The notes: generated from the sequence alone by a model not told the origin. Shown: positions 10,815-20,090, counted from the stretch's first letter. The stretch: 64,000 nucleotides of DNA from Variovorax sp. TBS-050B (GCF_029893635.1 NZ_JARXYR010000002.1:3695001-3759000); one strand, 5' to 3'. Program-made: numbers and translations.

Positions 10815-11394
10815 TGCGGTAGAGGTGCGATCCGACGGTGCTCAGCGAGAGATTCAGCGTGCCCGCGATCTGCGCCACCGTCATGCCGCGCGCGAGCTGG
10901 AGGAAGACCGAGAACTCGCGTTCGCTGAGCAGGTCGGCCGGGTTGGCCTCGCCCTCGATCTGCGCGGTGGCCAGCGCCTGCGCGGTGCCGGCGTCGATGT
11001 AGCGCTCGCCGCGCGCCACCGCCCTGACCGCGGCGATCAGCGCATCGGGCGCGCTGCGCTTGGCGAGGTAGCCGAGCGCCCCCGCGCGCAGCACGCGGCG
11101 CGGATGGACCGTGTCCTCGTGCGCCGACAGCGCGAGCACGCGCGCCTTCGCATCGTGGGCCAGCAGGCGCCGCAAGGCTTCGAGGCCGCCCATGCCGGGC
11201 ATCGACAGGTCCATGACCACGAGGTCGGGCCGCACCTGCGGATAGTCCTGGCAGGCCTGTTCGCCGGTGTCGGCCTCGGCCGCCACCTCGATCTGCGCGT
11301 CGGCCAGCAGCATGCGAAAGCCCATGCGCACGAGCGCATGGTCGTCCACCAGCATCACGCGGATCATTCGTTCGAGGGTCATCGTCGATGTCAT
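10738..11394 (-). CDS. NarL/FixJ-family response regulator
   Basis: A 218-residue response regulator. The receiver (residues about 11-125) has acidic residues VDDH, phospho-acceptor Asp 62 in VVMDLSMPGMGG and a conserved Lys in GYLAKRS. A LuxR-type helix-turn-helix occupies about 150-215 (LSEREFSVFLQLARG, then VAQIAGTLNLSLSTVGSHLY). The ATG at 11394 overlaps the kinase stop as ATGA and has GGAG 5 nt upstream, so kinase and regulator are coupled. Targets are unknown. Its 3' end overlaps pabB convergently. Confidence 0.93.
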   Translation of the reverse strand: MTSTMTLERMIRVMLVDDHALVRMGFRMLLADAQIEVAAEADTGEQACQDYPQVRPDLVVMDLSMPGMGGLEALRRLLAHDAKARVLALSAHEDTVHPRRVLRAGALGYLAKRSAPDALIAAVRAVARGERYIDAGTAQALATAQIEGEANPADLLSEREFSVFLQLARGMTVAQIAGTLNLSLSTVGSHLYRIKQKLGAANQAELTWVALRWGLVQV

Positions 11395-12773
11395 GGGTTC
11401 TCCGTGGCGGCAGCCGCGCGCAGCGGCAGACGTACCGTCAACCGTGCACCGCGCGGCAGCGCGGGTTCGAGGCGCAGTTCGCCGCCCAGGCTGTCGACGC
11501 GCTCGGCGAGCCAGCGCAGGCCATAGTGCCCGGTGCCGGTCTCCCTCGCGGCATCGGGGGCAAGGATGCCGCGACCGTCGTCCGTGAGCGTGAGCGCGAC
11601 GGCATCTCCGGCGCCTTCGAGTGCGAGCACGATCCGCTTTGCCTCGCCGTGCCGCAGCGCGTTGGTGATGCCTTCCTGCGCGGCGCGGTAGAGCACCAGG
11701 GCGGTGTCGGTGTCGAGCCGGGCACGCTCGAGGTCGAGATCGAGCTGCCACTCGATCTGCACCCCGGAATGGCTGCTGCGCGTGCGCTCCACCAGGTCCT
11801 CGAGCGCGGCCACGAGTCCGAACTTGTCGAGCACCAGCGGCGTGAGGCGCGGGATCATGCCGTGCATCGCGGTGTAGAGCCGCGCCGATTCGTCGGCGAT
11901 CAGCCGCGCCGCCTGTTCGGCCTGCGGATCGACCGACTGCATGCGCTGCGCGATCGACAGCGCCATGCTGCGCATCGCGGTGACCGACTGGCCGAGTTCG
12001 TCGTGCAGTTCGCGCGCGATGAGGCGCCGCTCCTGCTCGATCTTCTGGTCGACCCAGCGGCCGAGTTCGCGGCTTTCCGAGAGGCGGCTCTCGGCGCGCA
12101 CGGCGCGGCGCTCGGTCTCGATGTGCTGCTGCAGCATGCCGACCATGCGGTTGAAGGCCGCGCCGATGGCCGCGGCCTCGGTGCCGGGCAGGGCGCCGAG
12201 CGCCACGTCGAAGCGCCCGCTCTCGAGCCGGTTGAGCGCATCGACGATCTCGCCGAACGGCCTTGTCGCGCGCCCCACGAGCCAGAACACGCCCGCGTTG
12301 ACGACGGTCAGCAGCAGCAGCGCGCTCAGCACGAGCAGCAGCGCATCGTCCCAGGCGTCGAGCACCGCGCGCGAGGCGTTGGCGCGGATCACCAGCCTGC
12401 CGTCGGGAAAGGCGATCGACATCTGCCTGGGCGGCGGAGAGATCAGCCCCGCGAACCAGCCGGGCGCGTCGCGGCCCGCCTTGTACGGCGAAACGGGCGA
12501 GCTGTAGAGCACGCGCTCCTCGGCATCGAACAGCGTGATGTCGTTGGAGCGCACGCGGCCCACGCCCTGCAGAAAAGCCAGCATCGCGGGCGTGCCCTGG
12601 GCGGCGTAGAGCCAGGCCGTGCGGTTGAGCAATTGCGCGGCCACGCGGTTGGCGGCCACGACCTCTTCATGGACCGATTCGCGCATGCTGCGCAGCTGCA
12701 GCCCGAACATGGCGGCCAGCGAGAGCAGCGCGAGCAGGCTCACGATCAGGTTGATCCGCAGGCGCAGCGTCAT
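11391..12773 (-). CDS. Membrane sensor histidine kinase (NarL-type partner)
   Basis: A 460-residue sensor kinase. TM1 is at about 8-26, a periplasmic region runs to about 140, and TM2 is at about 144-167. A HAMP linker follows (GRATRPFGEIVDALNRLESG), then a HisKA_3 domain with His 257 in RELHDELGQSV and a HATPase domain with DDGRGILAPDA and GHYGLRWLAERV. The short periplasmic loop suggests a small extracellular signal. The ATG overlaps the prolyl aminopeptidase stop by 4 nt. Forms a two-component pair with the downstream regulator. Confidence 0.93.
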   Translation of the reverse strand: MTLRLRINLIVSLLALLSLAAMFGLQLRSMRESVHEEVVAANRVAAQLLNRTAWLYAAQGTPAMLAFLQGVGRVRSNDITLFDAEERVLYSSPVSPYKAGRDAPGWFAGLISPPPRQMSIAFPDGRLVIRANASRAVLDAWDDALLLVLSALLLLTVVNAGVFWLVGRATRPFGEIVDALNRLESGRFDVALGALPGTEAAAIGAAFNRMVGMLQQHIETERRAVRAESRLSESRELGRWVDQKIEQERRLIARELHDELGQSVTAMRSMALSIAQRMQSVDPQAEQAARLIADESARLYTAMHGMIPRLTPLVLDKFGLVAALEDLVERTRSSHSGVQIEWQLDLDLERARLDTDTALVLYRAAQEGITNALRHGEAKRIVLALEGAGDAVALTLTDDGRGILAPDAARETGTGHYGLRWLAERVDSLGGELRLEPALPRGARLTVRLPLRAAAATENP

Positions 12774-13786
12774 GGCGCGGCGGTCTCCTCTTCGGCGCCG
12801 AAGTCGCCGTGGCCCGCGAAGCGGTCGAGCGCGGCCACCATCGCACGCGCCATCGCCGGATGCGCAGGATCGTGACCGGCGCCCTCGCCGATCCATTGCA
12901 GCCGGCTGTGCGCGATGCGGCCGTGCACCGCCTGCGCGCCCTCGGGCGGGCACACGCGGTCGTCGCGCGCATGCAGCAGCAGGGTGGGCACGCGCGGCAA
13001 CGCGTGCAGCCGGTCGAGCAGCGGCGGCGCATCGAGCCAGCAGCGTTGCAGCAGGTAGTGGCTCTGTACGCGGTAGCGGTCGACGAGGGCATCGAGCGCC
13101 TCGGCACCGGGTTCGTTGTCGTCCGGCGCGGGCATGCCGCCGGCCAGCGTGCGTTCCCAGCGCCACCAGGCGAGCGCGAGCCGCCGCGCTTCGGCTGCAT
13201 CGCCGCTGCCGTCGCCGCGCGCGCCGAGGCCGCGCGCCAGAAAGCCGAGCATGTCGTGGCGCTGGTCCGCGGGCGCGCTCGCGGCGAAGCGCTCCCACGC
13301 TGCGGGCGCGCGGCCCGCACGGTCCTGGAAGAAGTCCGCGATGCCATCAGCGCAGGGTACGAAGACCGCGCGCAGCAGCAGCCCGGCTACGGCTTTCGGC
13401 TCGGAAGCCGCATGCGCGAGCGCCAGCGTGGCGCCCCAGGAGCCGCCGACGACGAGCCAGCGCGCGATGCCGAGCTGTCCGCGCACATGGCGCAGGTCGT
13501 CGAGCAGATCGGCCGTCCGGTTGTGCGCCGTGGCGCCGCGCGGACGGCTGCGACCGGCGCCGCGCTGGTCGATGGCGACGATGCGGTAGCGCGCCGGATC
13601 GAAGAAGCGCCGCAGCAGCGGCGAGCTGCCCGAGCCGGGGCCGCCATGCAGCACCACCGCGCAGAGGCCCGCCGGGTTGCCGCTCTGCGCCACGTGCAGC
13701 ACGTGGCCGTGCGACACCGCCAGTGCATCGGTGCGCCAGGGTGGAGGGTCGGTGTACAGGCCGGTGGAGGGGAGCACGGAGGCCAT
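12770..13786 (-). CDS. pip: Prolyl aminopeptidase (proline iminopeptidase)
   Basis: A 338-residue alpha/beta hydrolase that removes N-terminal proline from peptides (peptidase family S33). Seen are the oxyanion segment LHGGPGSG, the DQRGAGRS motif, the nucleophile elbow GGSWGATLALAHA and a C-terminal GAGHDPAHP with the catalytic His. The ATG at 13786 gives a family-like N-terminus (LYTDPPPWRTDAL). No signal peptide. It is the first gene of a coupled operon with a two-component system, an unusual arrangement suggesting that the kinase senses peptides, proline or a related signal. Confidence 0.88.
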   Translation of the reverse strand: MASVLPSTGLYTDPPPWRTDALAVSHGHVLHVAQSGNPAGLCAVVLHGGPGSGSSPLLRRFFDPARYRIVAIDQRGAGRSRPRGATAHNRTADLLDDLRHVRGQLGIARWLVVGGSWGATLALAHAASEPKAVAGLLLRAVFVPCADGIADFFQDRAGRAPAAWERFAASAPADQRHDMLGFLARGLGARGDGSGDAAEARRLALAWWRWERTLAGGMPAPDDNEPGAEALDALVDRYRVQSHYLLQRCWLDAPPLLDRLHALPRVPTLLLHARDDRVCPPEGAQAVHGRIAHSRLQWIGEGAGHDPAHPAMARAMVAALDRFAGHGDFGAEEETAAP

Positions 13787-13957
13787 GGTAAGGGGATCGC
13801 CGGGGCGGCAGGCCCCGGGTCCTCGGCCGCGGACGGCGACCCAAGGGCATAGGTTGTGCCTATGCATGCATCGGTATTAAGCATTTTTCAGCGCGCCGCG
13901 CCTTTCCCAGAATCGGGGCCAGCGAGAACCCTCGAATCCCCGGAAAGCCGACCTTCC

Positions 13958-15793
13958 ATGTCCGACCAAGACACCTCTTCCAGCGCCTGGCGTGTGCCGC
14001 CCGGCAGCTATCTGGCGCGCCGCCCCGCGGTGCTGGCGCTGCCCCAACGGCCGCGCTCGGTCTACGTCACCATGCGCGACGGCTGCCGGCTGGCGGTCGA
14101 CGTCTATCTGCCGCAGGACGCGGCCGGTACGGCAGCACCCGCCCGCGTGCCGACGATCGCCGTCTTCACGCCGTACTACCGGCGCTTCGCCACCGCCAGC
14201 GCGGGCGTGGAGCCCAGCCCCAACTGCGGGCGCTACCGCGACTTCTTCGTGCCGCGCGGCTATGCGGTGGTGGTGGTGGACGTGCGCGGCACCGGCGCCA
14301 GCTTCGGCACGCGCGATGCGTTGCGCTCGCCCAAGGAGCGCGACGACTACCGGGAGATCGCGGACTGGATCGTGCAGCAGCCCTGGAGCGACGGCTGCAT
14401 CGGCGCCACCGGCATCTCCTACCTCGGCGCGGCGGCCGTCTTCCTGGCCAGCACCGGCCACCCGGCCGTCAAGGCGATCGCGCCGCTGTTCGCCGTCACC
14501 GACATCTACACCGACCAGCTCTACGTCGGCGGCGTGCTGTCCACCATCTGGACCGGCCGCTACGACGAGCTGATGACGGCGCTCGACCACGACGACCGTC
14601 CCGCCCTCGCGAAGTTCGCGTACTACGGCGACCCGGCGCTCGAAGGCCCGCAGCCGGTCGACGACGACGCCGACGGCAGCCTGCTGGCCGCGGCGCTGCG
14701 CCAGCACCGCAACAACTGCCGGCTCGGCGACTGGGCGCGCGAGGTGCCGTTCCAGCGCGATGCGGTGCTGCACGACCCGGCGCTGACGCTCGATGCCTGC
14801 AGCCCCGGGCACTACGCGCGGCTGATCCCCGAGGACGTGGCGATCTACTCCGTCTCGGGCTGGTACGACGGCGCCGGCTACAGCAACTCGGCCATCACCC
14901 GCTTCCTGACGCTCGCGGGGCACCGGCACCGCCTGCTGCTGGGGCCGTGGGACCATGGCGCCCGGAGCAATGTCTCGCCCTGGCGCGAACAGGCCGACGC
15001 GCAGTTCCCGCTGCTGGCGGAAGTGCTCCGGTTCTTCGACCGCCATCTGTGCGGCCACGACAACGGCCTGGACGACGAGCAGCCGGTGCACTACTTCACC
15101 ATGCACGACGAGCGCTGGCAGGCGGCCGATGCCTGGCCGCCGGTGCCGCACGCCACCCGTTTTCACCCCGATGCAGACGGCATGCTGTCGCGCCGGCCCG
15201 GCGAAGCGGCACGCGACGCGTACCAGGTCGACTTCACGGTCGGCACCGGCACGCAGACGCGGCTGGAACGGCTCGGCGCCGCGGGCGTCGAGCACTACTA
15301 CCCGGACTGGACCGAGCGCCAGGTCCAGTACCTGCACTACACGAGCGCGCCGCTGGACGCGCCGGCCGAGCTGACGGGCCACGTCACCGCGCAACTGCTC
15401 GTCACCGCGTCCGAGACCGATGCGGCGCTGTACGTGTACCTCACGGAGGTGCTGGCCGACGGCAGTTGCCGCTACGTGACCGAGGGAACGCTGCGCGCGC
15501 TGCACCGCGAGGGCCTGTCGACCTCGCCCGACTACGTCGCGAGCTGGCCGGTCAACACCTTCGACCGGGCCTCGGCGAAGCTGCTCGTGCCGGGCGAACC
15601 CGCGCGGCTCACCTTCGCGCTGCTGCCCGTGTCATGGACCTTCGCGGCCGGCAGCCGCATCCGGCTGTCGATCGGCGGCAGCGACTTCGGGCACGGCCCG
15701 CAGGTGCCGCACGGCCGGCCGCCCCGGATCGAGATCCTGCGCGGCCCGGAGGCGACCTGGTTCGACCTGCCGCTGCGGCATCAGCCCGCCTGA
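13958..15793 (+). CDS. CocE/NonD-family hydrolase (peptidase S15 fold)
   Basis: A 611-residue serine hydrolase. The catalytic elbow is GATGISYLGAAA with Ser 154; the N-terminal DGCRLAVDVYLP, DVRGTGASFG and the C-terminal jelly-roll domain (from about residue 420, LTGHVTAQLLVTASETDAAL) match the CocE/X-Pro dipeptidyl peptidase family. Family members cleave esters, amides or proline peptides; substrate cannot be read here. No signal peptide. The ATG at 13958 is preferred over an upstream in-frame ATG at 13856. It precedes a Bug receptor by 64 nt, hinting that an imported compound is its substrate. Confidence 0.87.
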   Translation: MSDQDTSSSAWRVPPGSYLARRPAVLALPQRPRSVYVTMRDGCRLAVDVYLPQDAAGTAAPARVPTIAVFTPYYRRFATASAGVEPSPNCGRYRDFFVPRGYAVVVVDVRGTGASFGTRDALRSPKERDDYREIADWIVQQPWSDGCIGATGISYLGAAAVFLASTGHPAVKAIAPLFAVTDIYTDQLYVGGVLSTIWTGRYDELMTALDHDDRPALAKFAYYGDPALEGPQPVDDDADGSLLAAALRQHRNNCRLGDWAREVPFQRDAVLHDPALTLDACSPGHYARLIPEDVAIYSVSGWYDGAGYSNSAITRFLTLAGHRHRLLLGPWDHGARSNVSPWREQADAQFPLLAEVLRFFDRHLCGHDNGLDDEQPVHYFTMHDERWQAADAWPPVPHATRFHPDADGMLSRRPGEAARDAYQVDFTVGTGTQTRLERLGAAGVEHYYPDWTERQVQYLHYTSAPLDAPAELTGHVTAQLLVTASETDAALYVYLTEVLADGSCRYVTEGTLRALHREGLSTSPDYVASWPVNTFDRASAKLLVPGEPARLTFALLPVSWTFAAGSRIRLSIGGSDFGHGPQVPHGRPPRIEILRGPEATWFDLPLRHQPA

Positions 15794-15857
15794 GGCGCGC
15801 GCCCAGACCGATTGCACCGCATTCGTTTCACCTTTCTTTTCTCTTGCGGAGTTCCCC

Positions 15858-16850
15858 ATGCCCCATCCCAGCCGACGCTCCTTCCTTTCCCTGCTCGCAG
15901 CGGCCGGTGCCGGCGCCGCATGGTTCCCGATGCAGGCCGGCGCGCAGCCGGCCTGGCCCACGCGCGCCATCCGCCTGGTCGTGCCGCAGGGGCCGGGCTC
16001 CGGTTCCGACGTGATCGCGCGTCTGCTCGGCGACCGGCTGGCGCAGCATCTCGGCCAGCCCGTGGTGGTGGACAACCAGCCGGCCGCCAACGGCCTGGTG
16101 GCGCTCGGGTCCGCGGCCAAGGCCGCCGCCGACGGATACACGCTGGTCCTGGTGGGCGTGTCGCAGGTCGCCTTCAATCCCGCCCTGTACAAGAACCTGC
16201 CCTACGACCCGGCGAAGGACTTCCGCTACCTCGCGCCCGTGGCCGACACGCCCTTCGTCCTGGTCGCGAGCAACGCCAGCGGCATCCAGACCTTCGCGCA
16301 GTTCGTCGAGACGGCGAAGCGCAAGAAGGGCCGCATGACCTTCGGCAGTGCCGGCATCGGCAATTCGACCCACATCGCGATGGAGCTGATCGCCGCCACC
16401 GCCGGCGTGAAGCTGGAACACATTCCGTACAAGGGCTCGGCGGCGGCCTTCACCGCGGTCCTGTCGGGCGAGGTGGACGCGATGGTCAACGTGGTCGGCC
16501 CCTCGCTCGGCCAAGTCGAGGCGGGCCGGGTGAAGGCCGTGGCCGTGCTGGGCGGCACGCGCGTCCCGCAATGGCCCCGGGTGCCGACGGTCCGGGAGGC
16601 CGGGCTCGACGTGCCGCCCATGCCGGGCTGGTACGCCCTGGCCGCACCGGCGGGCCTGGATTCCGCCATCGCGACCCGCTTCGATGCCGCGCTGCGCAAG
16701 GTGATGGCCGAACCCGCCATCACGGCGAGGCTGACCGAACTCTCGCTGTCGCCGATGACCGGCGGCGAGGCCGAGATCCGCCAGCGCGCAGTGGCCGACA
16801 CGGCGTTCTGGGGCGAGTTCATCCGCCGGCACGACATCCGGGTCGAGTGA
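15858..16850 (+). CDS. Bug-family tripartite tricarboxylate transporter receptor
   Basis: A 330-residue periplasmic solute receptor of the Bug (TctC-like) family. It begins with a twin-arginine-like signal (SRRSFLSLLAAAGAGAAWF, AGA cleavage near residue 29). The Bug motifs WPTRAIRLVVPQGPGSGSDV, GSAGIGNSTHIAMELI and IPYKGSAAAFTAVLSGEVDA follow. No TctA/TctB genes are adjacent, so as usual for orphan Bug proteins it may use a remote membrane pair or act as a sensor. Probably co-transcribed with the CocE-type hydrolase and converging with the LysR gene. Confidence 0.9.
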   Translation: MPHPSRRSFLSLLAAAGAGAAWFPMQAGAQPAWPTRAIRLVVPQGPGSGSDVIARLLGDRLAQHLGQPVVVDNQPAANGLVALGSAAKAAADGYTLVLVGVSQVAFNPALYKNLPYDPAKDFRYLAPVADTPFVLVASNASGIQTFAQFVETAKRKKGRMTFGSAGIGNSTHIAMELIAATAGVKLEHIPYKGSAAAFTAVLSGEVDAMVNVVGPSLGQVEAGRVKAVAVLGGTRVPQWPRVPTVREAGLDVPPMPGWYALAAPAGLDSAIATRFDAALRKVMAEPAITARLTELSLSPMTGGEAEIRQRAVADTAFWGEFIRRHDIRVE

Positions 16851-16862
16851 GGCGCAGGGCGG

Positions 16863-17828
16863 TCACTCCGTCCGTGCAGTACCGCCGCGCCGCGCGCGGG
16901 TCGCGGTGCCGAAGCGCCGCACACCTGGCCAGCGGCCCTGCGCGACTTCGTCGTGCACGGTCTGCAGCAGCGACTCGCGCACGCATTGCACCGCGGGGCT
17001 GCGGGCGGCGGAGACCGAGACGCTCAGCGACACCTCGCGCGTGAGCGGCCGGCCCGAGATCGGCACGCCGCGCACCCGATGCATCTGCTCGGCCAGCGTG
17101 AAGGCCGACATGGGCAGGATGGTGGCGCCCAGGCCGCGCTCGACCGCCAGCAGCAGGATCTCGACCGCGCTGGTTTCCGCCACCAGCTGGCAGCGCAGGC
17201 CGTGCGGCTGCAGCAGGCGCTCGACGGCCACGCGCACCGAGTTCGGATGCGTGGGCAGCAGCAGCGGCATCGCGGCCAGGGCATGCAGCCCCAGCGCCTT
17301 GGGCGTGCGCCGGTCGGCGCCGACCACGACGAACAGTTCTTCCTCCAGCAGGCGCTCGATGCGCAGCCGCGCGTCCTCGCGCGCGTCCATGGTCACGGCG
17401 AGGGCCAGCCGGTCCACCGCCACCTGGCCCGCCAGATCGCCGCTGGAGGCCTCGACCAGCTCCAGCTCGATCAGCGGATAGTGTTCCTGCAGCCGCGCCA
17501 GCAGCGGCGCGGCCAGCACCCGCGAGGTGCTGGTCGGCAGCCCGATCGCCACGCGCCCCGCGGGCGCTTCGCTGCCGCTGCGGATGGCCGATCGCGCATC
17601 GTCCACCTGGCGCAGGATGCCCTTGGCATGCCGGTAGAGCAGCTCGCCCATGGCGGTAGGACGCGTGCCCTGCACGCTGCGCTCGAGCAGCGCCACGCCG
17701 AGCTCCGACTCCAGGTTGGCCATGTGCTGGCTCAGCGAAGGCTGCGCGATGAACAATGCCTCGGCGGCGGCGGTGATGCTGCGAAGCTCGACCACCTTCA
17801 CGAAGTAACGCAGATGACGCAGGTCCAT
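16863..17828 (-). CDS. LysR-family transcriptional regulator
   Basis: A 321-residue LysR regulator. The N-terminal winged helix-turn-helix (MDLRHLRYFVKVVELRSITA, then SQHMANLESELGVALLERS) is followed from about residue 90 by an effector-binding domain with GRVAIGLPTSTSRVLA. The C-terminal tail is Arg-rich. It converges with the Bug receptor gene, 12 nt apart, and is a candidate regulator of the hydrolase/receptor pair, although LysR genes more often sit divergently. It lies 31 nt downstream of the frameshifted antiporter on the same strand in reverse order of transcription. Confidence 0.9.
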   Translation of the reverse strand: MDLRHLRYFVKVVELRSITAAAEALFIAQPSLSQHMANLESELGVALLERSVQGTRPTAMGELLYRHAKGILRQVDDARSAIRSGSEAPAGRVAIGLPTSTSRVLAAPLLARLQEHYPLIELELVEASSGDLAGQVAVDRLALAVTMDAREDARLRIERLLEEELFVVVGADRRTPKALGLHALAAMPLLLPTHPNSVRVAVERLLQPHGLRCQLVAETSAVEILLLAVERGLGATILPMSAFTLAEQMHRVRGVPISGRPLTREVSLSVSVSAARSPAVQCVRESLLQTVHDEVAQGRWPGVRRFGTATRARRGGTARTE

Positions 17829-17859
17829 GGTGGTGCGGCGCGTGGTGAAAGGGCGGCGG

Positions 17860-19687
17860 CTAGTCGCCGCGCGCCGCCGAAGGATGATCGGCTGCAGCCT
17901 GGCGCTCCTGCGGCGCGAAGCAGATCACCGTCCAGCCCGCATCCGCCTTGAAGGGCTGTTCGCTCGAATAGATGCGGAAGGCGCCGCCGGGCGAGACGCC
18001 GCCGATCAGCCACCAGTCCTCGCCCGGCTTGCCCATGCGTTCGGTCAGCTCGGCCCAGCCGTAGGCCCTGGTGAGGTTCGTGGCCTGGATCGTCCAGCCG
18101 GCCTCCAGCCGCGCCTCGAGTGCCGCGTAGGTCACGCCTTCGTGGAAGGCCAGGTAGCCGCGCTGCTGCAGCGAGAGCGCCCCGGCGGCCTGGCCGGAGC
18201 CGCGCCCGGCCGCGAGCTGGAAGGTGCGGTGGTGGCCCATGCGGCGCCCCTGCGCCTTGCAGACCAGCGCGTTGTACGAGTCGTTCTCGGTCGCGCAGAG
18301 CAGGTAGCTCAGGTGCTGCACCTCGAGCGATTCCTCGGTCTGCTCCGACAGGAACTCGCCGTAGAACACCTCGATGCCCTGCATGCGGGCCCGCTTCAGC
18401 GCTTCGTACTGGCGGTCGACCACCAGCACCTCGATCTGCAGGCGCTGCAGCATCCGCGCGAGCGCACAGGTCCAGGGCGAGGCGCCCACGATCAGCAGCC
18501 CCGTCTCGCGGCCCGCCGCCAGCCCGAGCCGGCGCGCGATGCGGCCCAGGCTCAGGCCGTGGCACAGCACGGTCGCCATCACGATCAGGAAGGTGGTCGG
18601 CAGCAGCTTTTCCGCGTCCGCATGGCCGGCCTGCACCAGCGCCGGGCCGAAGAGGCCCGCGGTGGCCACGGCCACGATGCCGCGCGGCGCGATCCAGGCG
18701 AGCAGCAGCCGGTCCTGCCTGCGCATCGGCGCGCCCACGGTGGCCAGGCCGATCGCGAGCGGGCGCACCAGCAGCATCACCGCCAGCACGAAAGCCGCCA
18801 TGCGCCAGTCGACCAGCCCGAGCTGGCTCGGCTGGAGCTGGCTCGGGATCACGATGAACAGCACCGACAGCAGCACCACCGTCAGGCTTTCCTTGAAGTG
18901 CTGAAGCGATTCGCGCTCGACCAGCTCCATGTTGCCGATCACCACGCCCATCACGGTCACCGTGAGCAGCCCCGCCTCGTGCTGCACCAGGTTGCTGGGC
19001 CCAGTAGGCGGCGAGCACCAGCACCATCAGGATCGGCGCCTTCAGGTGCTCGGGCGCGCCGCCGCGGCGGTAGAGCCAGCCGATCAGCCAGCCGCCCGCG
19101 CCGCCGAGCAGCAGCGCCACCGCCACCGCGGCGCCGAGCGCCGTCAGCGTGGTGCGCAGGCCGCCGCCCGAGACCGTGAAGTACTGGAAGGCCAGCACCG
19201 CCATCAGCACGCCGACGGGGTCGTTGACGATGCCCTCCCACTTGAGCAGCGCGGCGGTCTCCTTGTTCAGGCGCGCCTGGCGCAGCAGCGGCAGGATCAC
19301 CGTGGGGCCGGTCACGACCAGGATCGCCGCCAGCACGATCGCCACCGGCCAGCTCAGGCCGCCGATGTAGTGCGCCGCGACGCTGCCGAACAGCCAGGCC
19401 AGCGGCGGCGCGACCACCGTGAGGCGGCCGATGCCGCGGCCCACGCGCTTGAACTCGCCGATCTTCAGGTCCATGCCGCCTTCGAACAGGATGATGGCGA
19501 CGCCGAGCCCGATCAGCTCGCCCAGCTGCTCGCCCCCGATGCTGGGCTGGACGATGCCCGCGACGGGCCCGAGCAGCAGCCCGACGGCGATCAGGATCAC
19601 GATCGCGGGCAGGCGGATCTGCGCGGCCAGCCATTGGCTCGCGAGGCCGGCGCACAGGACGATGAGGAGCAGGGAGGCGGTGTGCAC
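17860..19687 (-). pseudogene. Monovalent cation/proton antiporter, split by a +1 frameshift
   Basis: A NhaP/CPA1-type antiporter with a C-terminal nucleotide-binding (RCK-like) region. Residues 1-225 (MHTASLLLIVLCAGLASQWL to VLAAYW) and the remainder (QHEAGLLTVTVMGVVIGN onward) are in different frames. Removing one base from the GGGCCC run at 18997-19002 restores a continuous 608-residue protein across the expected junction AYWASNLVQHEAG. The second part keeps WIAPRGIVAVATAGLFG and the Rossmann-like GLLIVGASPWTCALARML. Either a recent inactivating insertion or a sequence error; no other damage is visible, which favours a recent event or error. Confidence 0.88.
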
Positions 19688-19800
19688 GTGCGGGAGGCGA
19701 AGAACTCGGTGTGAACAAAGTCGCGGAGCCTACAGTGGAAACCCTTGGCTCCCGGTGTCCCCGGACAAGCCGCGGGGCCGGCCCGTGGAATGTGCACGCT

Positions 19801-19830
19801 TTCATGAAAATCATGAAGCGCGTTTCATGA
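19801..19830. promoter_or_regulatory. Three TTCATGA half-sites upstream of pqqA (candidate operator)
   Basis: TTCATGAAAATCATGAA (19801-19817) is a perfect inverted repeat with 7-bp arms and a 3-bp centre. A third TTCATGA at 19824-19830 forms another pair with the middle half-site across GCGCGT. It stands 108 bp before the pqqA start, in the otherwise featureless gap shared with the antiporter. The cognate regulator is unknown. Confidence 0.5.
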
Positions 19831-19937
19831 TTTCAGCGCCGCGTCTCGGCGGCCCGCGGGTTCAAGATGGCCATGGGTGCCTTCGGGCGCCCCGCAGCCG
19901 CCGCCCGGCGCTGCGCCACTTCATCAGGAGACTCCGC

Positions 19938-20012
19938 ATGAAATGGGAAACCCCGACGGCCGTCGATTTCCGCTTCGGCTTCGAAATCACGATGTACGTC
20001 AGCGCCCGGTAA
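19938..20012 (+). CDS. pqqA: PQQ precursor peptide PqqA
   Basis: A 24-residue peptide, the substrate from which pyrroloquinoline quinone is made. It has the conserved Glu16-x3-Tyr20 pair (FEITMYVSAR at the C-terminus) that PqqE crosslinks, and the MKWETP start of the family. AGGAG lies 8 nt before the ATG. It is followed by a hairpin and then pqqB. Too short for usual gene finders. Confidence 0.97.
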   Translation: MKWETPTAVDFRFGFEITMYVSAR

Positions 20013-20029
20013 CACCGGCGCATCCATCC

Positions 20030-20056
20030 AGCCCGCTCCGCTCGCCGGAGCGGGCT
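20030..20056 (+). terminator. Stem-loop between pqqA and pqqB (partial terminator or mRNA stabiliser)
   Basis: A perfect 11-bp GC-rich stem (AGCCCGCTCCG at 20030-20040 with its complement at 20046-20056), a 5-nt loop and only three T residues afterwards. It probably allows read-through while keeping pqqA mRNA more abundant than the enzyme genes, as the peptide substrate is needed in excess. That role is inferred. Confidence 0.7.
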
Positions 20057-20090
20057 GTTTCGAACCACACCGCATTTCTTCTATTCGCCG

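Noticed and set aside
17860-18987. The second antiporter half as an independent gene with a GTG start
   Set aside because: It begins in the middle of the transporter membrane domain and joins perfectly to the first half if one base is removed.
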